In this document: positions 57,388 to 64,000 of the stretch, in pieces
Position numbering within the stretch: position 1 is the stretch's first letter
Layout: every line of letters begins with the position of its first letter
Source of the DNA: Laccaria trichodermophora
Taxonomy: Eukaryota; Basidiomycota; Agaricomycetes; Agaricales; Hydnangiaceae
Direction of reading: 5' to 3'
Assembly: GCA_018417955.1 (NCBI GenBank)
Contig: JACTVC010000017.1
Span: 620,001-684,000, forward strand
DNA: 64,000 nt
Translations under genes and position numbers: made by a program
Notes under the pieces: model-generated
What the model was told of the DNA's origin: nothing
The model's database searches: none
Seen by the model: the letters and a program-made list of their open reading frames with translations, nothing else

Positions 57388-57875
57388 CTGTGTGTAAGAT
57401 GGCCATATGCACCGCAATGCAACCACTACACCAAAAGGTCGTATAAGTGAAAGATTACTCTTTCACCTACCGGTGCATATATAAGGTAGTGTAGACAGCT
57501 GTATTATCTAATACAGCCTTACACCCTCCCCCACTCTATAACATCAACCGGGACCTTCCGATATCTAGTTGTCATGGGGAGTTACCATATAGGTGACCCC
57601 AGGGGATCACACCCTGCATCTTGTCACTTACAACTACAGTTGGTGAGGTTAACCTGCTGGCAATGTAATGTTGCCACCCGCTCGGTTTGAACCACCAACC
57701 TGCTGACAAGCCGTAATCTTTCACTTAATGTAAGATCAATGTAAGATGGCCATATGCACCACAATGCAACCACTACACCAAAAGGTCGTATAAGTGAAAG
57801 ATTACTCTTTCACCTACCGGTGCATATATAAGGTAGTGTAGACAGCTGTATTATCTAATACAGCCTTACACTGTG
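57388..57875 (-). mobile_element. 478-bp miniature LTR retroelement (TRIM/SMART-like)
   Basis: Two 131-bp direct repeats (57393-57523 and 57740-57870) begin TGTAAGATGG and end GCCTTACA, so they start TG, end CA and have short inverted tips. They differ at one base (G/A in a CCG context). Both outer flanks carry the 5-bp duplication CTGTG (57388-57392, 57871-57875). The 216-bp interior has no frame. On the minus strand a polypurine tract (GAGTGGGGGAGGG) abuts the LTR and a GGTTCAAACCG tRNA-like word occurs, so the element probably reads right to left. It is a terminal-repeat retrotransposon in miniature, recently inserted. Confidence 0.9.
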
Positions 57876-58697
57876 TAGCCGTCTCGTTCATGCGCCACGC
57901 GAATTTATCTCAAGTTCCTGTCAGATTTTGTTATTTGTTTTTGCCTTGTCAGGTTGGACTCTCACCCATTCGTCCTCGCCCCTTCCTGCTCATAAAATTT
58001 ATATAACACTCTCCGACAAGGCAACTTGGGAGGAGCGCGCGGTCGGCGCACTACGCGATATTGACTGCATTCCACGTCTTGTGCCCTGATCCCCTGAGAA
58101 ATATGTTGAATCACATTTCAGTGCATAGTATGTAGAGGAGTCGTTAAGACTCAGGCTTTTCTCCAGGAATAAGCAAGACATTGCTACTCTTTCACCTCAC
58201 AGGCGCCACTTTTCTTTCTTTCCAAGATCAGCCTGTGGAACTTTGGAACATAACCCAGGCTGATTTCAAAAGACTGGAATAGACATCAAAATAAAAAGAG
58301 AACATGCATTGCAAAGAAGTGTCAGGACAAAGTCACACAATCTAGGGGCTACATTGGCAAGCCAATTGATTCGTAGACAACGTAGGAACTCACTGTAATG
58401 AACAACTGCAAAAAAAATGACATGTAAGAAAGTTCCGCCCTTAAACCAAAGGATGACAATAGGAACGTACAAGCTTTCTTTCCAGAACTATTTATTGCGA
58501 CATAGCAAGGGATATCTATCGCAGAAAGATCAGTAAAAACAAACATCTTTAAGACAGACAGAAGTACTAGGGGTAGTGATGAATGGCTTATGTATGACAA
58601 CCCCGTCTGTTTGAAGGATCTCTCCAAGCAACACTGAATGCCACGTGGGGTCACTAGTCCCGCCAGCTAAACAGCATGAGAGGCAACACAGTATTCT
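57876..58697. other. Spacer, possible 3' UTR of the minus-strand gene
   Basis: A minus-strand frame at 58349-58654 (MFVFTDLSAIDIPCYVAINS inside) and an acceptor-like TTTTTTTTGCAG at about 58407 could be a 3' exon or UTR of the neighbouring gene. Otherwise nothing recognised. Confidence 0.3.
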
Positions 58698-59725
58698 TTA
58701 CAAATCTCGCTCACCCCAGCTATACTTGACTGTAAGGCATTTTGGAAAGGAAGGATTCTCCGGTGCCGCCGTTTTATCAGAAGTGTTCCGTGAATATGTG
58801 AACACTATCGGCTGACCCTCCTTTGAGCCCGGACAATTGTCAGTGAGAAGGGCAATGACATCGCCATCGTTCAAGGTAACCTCTCCATCCTCGTTTTCAA
58901 GCAACTGAACGTCATGGCCCAAGACCCCTTCTACATGAATGAGACATTCTTTCAAGGAAGCGACTGTGTGAGGTGGCGGAATGGTAAATATGTCAACACG
59001 ACCCAAAGAAGAGTCGCTCTCGTCAAACGACGTTTTCGAGACAGCTTCGCCATCATCGTCGTAAAGTCGGTAATACACTGGTGAGCGTGAGTTTAAACAT
59101 TTTTGAGAGGAAAACCACGAAGGCGCACCATAACGTTGTTCAACCTTCCGTGCGGGTAATTCATTCGTGCCCGCATTACTCGCAGACTTCGGTCTCTTCT
59201 TAGCGGCGCCCTTATCAACAACGAAAACTACAGGGTCAACCTCAGATAATCCTGGGCCAGAATTCCCTCTGAGCGCTAGGCGAGCAGAGTCGTCCACAGG
59301 CTTCTTTTCTGACTGCGACAGATACAAAGCACTCTTTTCCGGGCCTTCCACGCCCTCAATCTTGCAGACATACCGCTTCAGTGATGCGGCCGTACGAGGG
59401 GGCCTCACTGATTTAGACGAGATACGACTGATGGAGCGATCGTTGGAGAAGATCGGGTTGTTTGATTTGAGTGGACCTTCTTTGGTATATAGCCGATAGT
59501 ATACTGCGCGGATCATGTGAAATAGACGATAGATATGACAGAGAATACGCACTGTTGCGGTGTTCGCTAGCGCTTATCGTTTGAGATGGCTAATATATCA
59601 TTTCGAATCAAAAATGCCGGGACCAGTGACACAACAAGACTTACCGGCTCAGTTCCTCCCTGACCATCCAGAGACGCTTGGCCAGCGATATTCTCTAATT
59701 TATGCGCTCCATCGCCAGTGGGCAT
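58698..59725 (-). CDS. Protein with two tandem YYRLY-type domains (unknown function)
   Basis: Three exons, 59725-59645, 59589-59553 and 59503-58698, join in phase to 307 aa. The 37-base middle exon is required to keep frame between GTAAGT...ATTAG and GTGCGT...CGCAG introns. Two repeats of about 95 residues lie at about 40-136 and 182-275. Each begins YYRLY and then has a Ser-rich stretch, a PP.TVASLK motif, an IEGVEG or VEGVLG turn and a D.VIALL-like end. Proteins built from this repeat are common in Agaricomycetes and have no function I know of. The linker is basic (AAKKRPKSAS). No lesion was seen. Confidence 0.8.
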
Positions 59726-60765
59726 CGTGAGGTTGTAGTTCGCGGTGGTGGTTGGAGCAAAGCTTTCTCATGGTGCATTGCAGTCAGTCACGCGCGCATA
59801 TTGAAGCGCTCAACACCGGCAAATAGCCGGTGACACTCTTTTCAAAATTCACTCACACCACCTTCCTTTTTACGGCTCTGGTGTGGTGCCATCTGTCCGT
59901 CTCAACGTACTCCGCTTCCCATTTACGAAGCTCGCTCTGTCATCCGGACACTCATGACCCCCAGGATATGTGGTGAGTTTCCATCCATTTTTATTAGTAT
60001 CCGACGAGTCGTCGCTAATCAGAAGTTTAGTGCGTTCTCCAAAGGTATCCACCTTTTTGTTCATCAGAATCGTTGCATGACCCATTGCTTCGCACCCTTG
60101 AACTTAAGCCCTCAACGAACATTTGTCCCGCCCTCTTTTGTTTCTTCTTCTCTTGCACACAAGTAGACGATGGACGACCAGCTCACGAACCACACTGGAA
60201 GAAAAGCTGAACGATGACCACCGCAAGAACACCTCATTCACCGTTTTAGTTTTGCCTGACTCATGCCATGCTGCCAGATTATATCCCATCGCCAACGCTA
60301 CGTCAACCATGGCTAACCTTCGAAACCGATGACTCACAGGTCCCTAAGCCTTGACGTCGTGTGAGATAAATATCTTGAAAGGTCTGCATGGACACCCATA
60401 TAATTGTGGACCAAAATAGGACTTCACATTACGCCGTTAGGAATTTTGCCGTTTCTTTAGGCAGGAATTTTTCAAAAATTAAGAGTTCGTTCTGCAGCCC
60501 ATGCGAGTTTTCCAACGAAGATCATGATTCTATTTATAGATTTTGCCAAGCTCGCGTCTCTCCGAAGAGTCTCAACCGACAAATCGCTCACCATGACTCG
60601 CAATCACCCTCCAACACCTATTAATTCAACACCGGCTCACGAACAATGTCACCCCTCCTCTCGAACCTCGACGCATCATGTCTCGACCTCGACATCTCCC
60701 TCCAATACATCTATTTCCACTCGACGACATCCAAAGGGCGACTCACCGGGAGTGTGGTTTGCAAA
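59726..60765. other. Region with a possible small hypothetical gene on the minus strand
   Basis: Minus-strand frames 60337-60104 (RLAMVDVALAMGYNLAAWHE) and 60085-59870 (MGHATILMNKKVDTF, KLLISDDSSDTNKNGWKL) read as protein and could be joined by an intron, but no junction is convincing. The rest of the region shows nothing. Confidence 0.25.
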
Positions 60766-63249
60766 ACTACATAATATGCAAAACTAGGCACATGGTATAG
60801 GTACAATGTATGAGGTATATACATAGAAAAGGAACGTATGGACAGTAAGGGATCACGAAGAGATGACGATGATGATGTTTAACACATATGCTAAGAGTCA
60901 TGATAGTCGATGAGGGAGGGTCATTGAAGAATGAATAGAGATAGTTTGCAAAAAAAATTCAGCAACTTCGAAAATAAGCAAGCAAGCAAAGAAGAAAAAG
61001 AAAAAGTCAAAGAGATAAGAAAACGGGCAGAGAACCCAACCCAAACCCCACCCCTCAAAAACACCTAGCCTTCCTCCAAGTGCTACTCAACGCACTATCA
61101 ACTCTCCCCACATCGCTAATCGTGGGCGTAACACTCCCCATTCTCCTGACTCCGTCCTCATAGCCGTAGCCGATAAACATGACGTCCGACTCGCGGCTCG
61201 AATGACGCCACCCCCAAAGTACAACCTCAACTTGTCGAAAGGGAAGGACCACGCCGTTCATGTTCCTCGTGAATCAAGCCAATCGTCGAGAACGACCACT
61301 TCAATTTGGGCATCTGCGAGGGAGAGAGGTGGGGGGCGAGACATCGCCAAGGAAAGGTGGGCTGCGCAGAAGCGCGTGATCAGAGCTCTTTCAAGGCCGT
61401 TAGCAATGTCAGTTCCCAAGTCGACCTTGGGGCTCGAAGGGAGTGAGAGGGATAACATCGTCGGATACTCCCCATCATCGTCACTCCCTCAAATCCATTC
61501 CCATTGCCCAAGTCCACGTCAAAATTCAAATCGAAAGTCGTCCGATTTAGATGAGAATGGACGGGCGCTTATCAAGAGAAAGGCTAATCGTACGTTTCGA
61601 AGCCGCAGTCTGCAGGGATGTCCAGGCGTAGAGGTGACCTGCGAGACGAGGACGAGGCTGAGGCTGAGGTGCGTGGTAGGTGGCAGCGGAAGGATTTGAG
61701 GGACGTTGTTCGGAAGAGGTGGTTCATTCGCCAGAAGAGGAAGAGGAGATAATGAAGGAAGACAGACGAAGAGCGGACGAGCGTTAGGATGGGTGGTGAT
61801 GGGTAGTTTGGTAGGAAGCTTCTTCTGCTTTGTCTTTCGCCAGCAGGAGGGGGGAAGATGTTATAAGAGGAGTGGTTTAGCGTAGTGGATGGTTTAACGG
61901 GGGACGACTATTGACTCGGGGCGTGAAGAGTTTTGTGTGTGTGGTGGGGAGGGAAGAGGGGAAGGTGAGAATTCTCTGGTGGACCATTCTCGCCTTCATA
62001 GGTTTCGTAGAACGACTCTTCCGATGAAGATGATAGGGAGAGTGGTATGGGCTGTTCCATTGAAATATTTCATGGTTAAGCGAGGGACGCGAAGATGGAG
62101 CACTCGCTGCCATCAAACAGTAACGTTGATGGATAACCGTAAGGACAAGCGGCTTGAGAGCTGCTCTGCGGGGGTTGAACCACGGAGAAGGAAATATGAA
62201 GTCGTCGTCTGACGTTGATGGCGTTGGCGGCAGAGTTACCGATCGCGATAATGGACTGGGATCTGAGGTTGAAACGGAAGAGGTGGAAGAGGTGGAAGAG
62301 CGAAGTGAAGAGGGAGTTGGGCAGTTTGAAGGAAAAATCTATGGATGCCAACCTGAACGATTCAGGGGACGGCATCGTCGTTGGTGGACGATGGGCAAGT
62401 TGGGCTGCGGAGAGACGAATATAGTTTTAGGTAAAGATGTCGTCGTCGAGTCCGAGGCAAAGGCGAGACCAACCCTTCCGATAGTATCGTCATCCCATCT
62501 CGAGTACCTATTAAACTCTTTTGGCATCTCCTCCCGCTACGCATTGTCCTGCGCCTCATGGGTACGTATCTCCAATGGGTTCTCCTGCCTAATGGCATGT
62601 TTGAGTTGCCGTCCGAACACCGCGTCGAAAAGTTGTCATCGTAGTGATCGAGCCCTGCCATATTTCGACAAGTACGGCGCAGGGCATGTAGTTCATGGCT
62701 TCTAGGGGGGTGGGTCAGAGCCGGGGGATGGAATAGGATGCAGAGAAACGCACGCGTCATTATCACGGCGTTGGCATAGGATTTGGCGTCGTGACTGTGT
62801 AGCTCGGCCAGCTCTCCTTGCGCGAGTTCTGGCAGTGGTATGTAGAGCCGACTGACGAGGAAATTGAACGGGGTTAGTACTTATCGGTATGAACCAAACT
62901 CAAGTGCTCACCCAAACAGAGGCAAGACGCAATCCTGCACTAAGCACCTCCCCTCCGTCTTCTCTTCAGTCAATCCCGAGTCGAATGTCTTCCAGGGTTT
63001 CTGGACAGGCGCCTCGCACAATCAACTCGGCTCCAGAGGGTGCTGAAATTTCTCTCCCCCATTGTCGGGTGTTTTGTGTGGGTTTGGAAGAAAGATCTGT
63101 CTGGGGCAAGTCTGGGGTGGCGTTGGTGTTGGTTTAGGCGACGAGTGCTTGAATATGATTGGCGCGGACCTCAAGAAAGTATGCCGCTGTACGCAGTCAC
63201 AGTAAGAAATAGTCTCAGAGAGGTCGCGAAGCCACAGCTACAGCTGGCA
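60766..63249 (-). pseudogene. Dispersed family X, copy D
   Basis: It aligns with copy A along its length, including the 3' flank (CTACATAATATGCAAAACTA at 60768). On the minus strand it keeps the best N-terminal block (PLPELAQGELAELHSHDAKS, then YANAV, near 62.8 kb), then MNYMPCAVLVEIWQGSITT (62.7 kb), PESFRLASIDFSFKLPNSLF (62.3 kb), LERALITRFCAAHLSLAMSR with VVVLDDWLDSRGT (61.3-61.4 kb), and the end WGWRHSSRESDVMF...KARCF (61.1 kb). Stops (for example after the HAIRQ-equivalent block) and frameshifts make it non-functional. An R unit foll­ows on the other strand at 63.7 kb. Confidence 0.6.
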
Positions 63250-63639
63250 AGTCACTTGGTAAAACCAAAGTAACATGCACGCAGCATAGCGAGGGCAAGC
63301 TCAGCTTGGTGAAAGTGTGACTGGTGTCACGCATAACAGATTAACATTCCGTTTTCGTCTGACGCTGCACCCTAGACCAAAGCCTGGCTGATGACCATCA
63401 TACGGATGGCGCACCATAGTACGGTGTAATTAACCAGCTTGAGGCAGGATTTATACGCAGCATCGTTGCCTTGCGACACTGGTCAAGATTGACGGGGACC
63501 CCAGCGGACAAGAGAAGGAAGTCGAAGGCAAGGGCAGACCGTGTCCTTGTCGGAACTCGCAATCCGCCCAGCGCTAAACATCATTTAGCAGTGCATGTGT
63601 GGGAAGTGAAGTCGCTATGCGAAGCTGTGGAACTTGGCG

Positions 63640-64000
63640 CCTAAACTCAACCCTAAACCCTCACAGCTGGAACCTCAACGAGCAGGCAAACTGGGGACTT
63701 TTTGGCTCAAATGGAAAGAGACTTACCGGGACAAGCGACTGTGAACGATGGGTATGTATGTCATCATCAACGTGCGGAGCCATCATTGCTAACCCGGACA
63801 ATTCGAATGTCAGGCCGTCGATTCTTCAAGGGTCTTCGACGCCTGTTATCTCTGGTGGGGAGTTCAATAGTGTTGGACGCGACTATAACCGCATCACTAT
63901 CAAGATTTGTAAGACTTTATCTTCGGATATCACTTTCTCATTCAAGAACTGGTACTTAGATGAAGGTGTGCCACGGCACCGGCATAGGGAAAATCGACAC
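63640..64000 (+). pseudogene. R unit, copy 4 (cut by window edge)
   Basis: The first exon MERDLPGQATVND starts at about 63714 and is followed by a GTATGT intron ending GAATGTCAG. The next exon, SILQGSSTPVISGGEFN, continues into GRDYNRITIKI. Sequence matches copies at 35.2, 47.0 and 51.1 kb. As at copy 1, an X copy lies just upstream on the opposite strand. Confidence 0.5.

Overview
The window looks like a piece of a nuclear genome from a mushroom-forming basidiomycete (Agaricomycetes). The intact genes are cut by short GT-AG introns of about 45-65 bases. The recognisable families are typical of that group: RBR ubiquitin ligases with a long N-terminal exon, F-box proteins, a GT61-type glycosyltransferase, an alpha-kinase-like protein with an N-terminal zinc ribbon, a small secreted cysteine-rich protein, and a DDE integrase-like gene. 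No rRNA gene, canonical tRNA gene, CRISPR array or bacterial-type signal was seen.

Layout. 1-9.3 kb: three related F-box loci (one cut by the window edge, one pseudogene, one apparently intact), a badly decayed 3-ketodihydrosphingosine reductase gene, a GT61 fragment, a TA-flanked MITE and a 70-75-bp minisatellite. 9.8-15.9 kb: the best-preserved genic block, with an F-box protein, a C-terminal membrane-anchor protein and an RBR E3 ligase. 16-19 kb: copy A of a dispersed, decayed gene-like family (called X here; copies B, C and D lie at 32.8, 37.1 and 60.8 kb). 19.5-31 kb: a visibly more AT-rich, transposon-dominated block holding two sibling MITEs, a DDE integrase-like gene split by a 1.5-kb inserted element (itself carrying a palindromic MITE and a tRNA-like sequence), and an alpha-kinase pseudogene. 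31.2-32.7 kb: a conserved but frameshifted gene of unknown function. 32.8-47.7 kb: X copies B and C, short-gene remnants (called R here), two nested DNA transposons (0.73 and 5.45 kb), a 605-bp near-perfect palindrome and an 894-bp hAT-like element. 45.8-54.5 kb: a direct segmental duplication of [R + GT61], one GT61 copy dead and one intact (612 aa). 54.6-59.8 kb: a short RBR gene, a decayed RBR fragment, a small secreted protein, a 478-bp miniature LTR element with perfect 5-bp target duplications, and a gene with two copies of a roughly 95-aa domain. 60.8-64 kb: X copy D followed by the start of another R unit.

The main theme is repeated duplication followed by decay. Several families (F-box, GT61, RBR, X, R) have one intact member beside broken ones. 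The nonsense codons I could place against a paralogue or an expected codon fit CGA-to-TGA changes, which suggests CpG deamination or a mild RIP-like process. Transposon insertions could be ordered because intact paralogous sites exist elsewhere in the same window.
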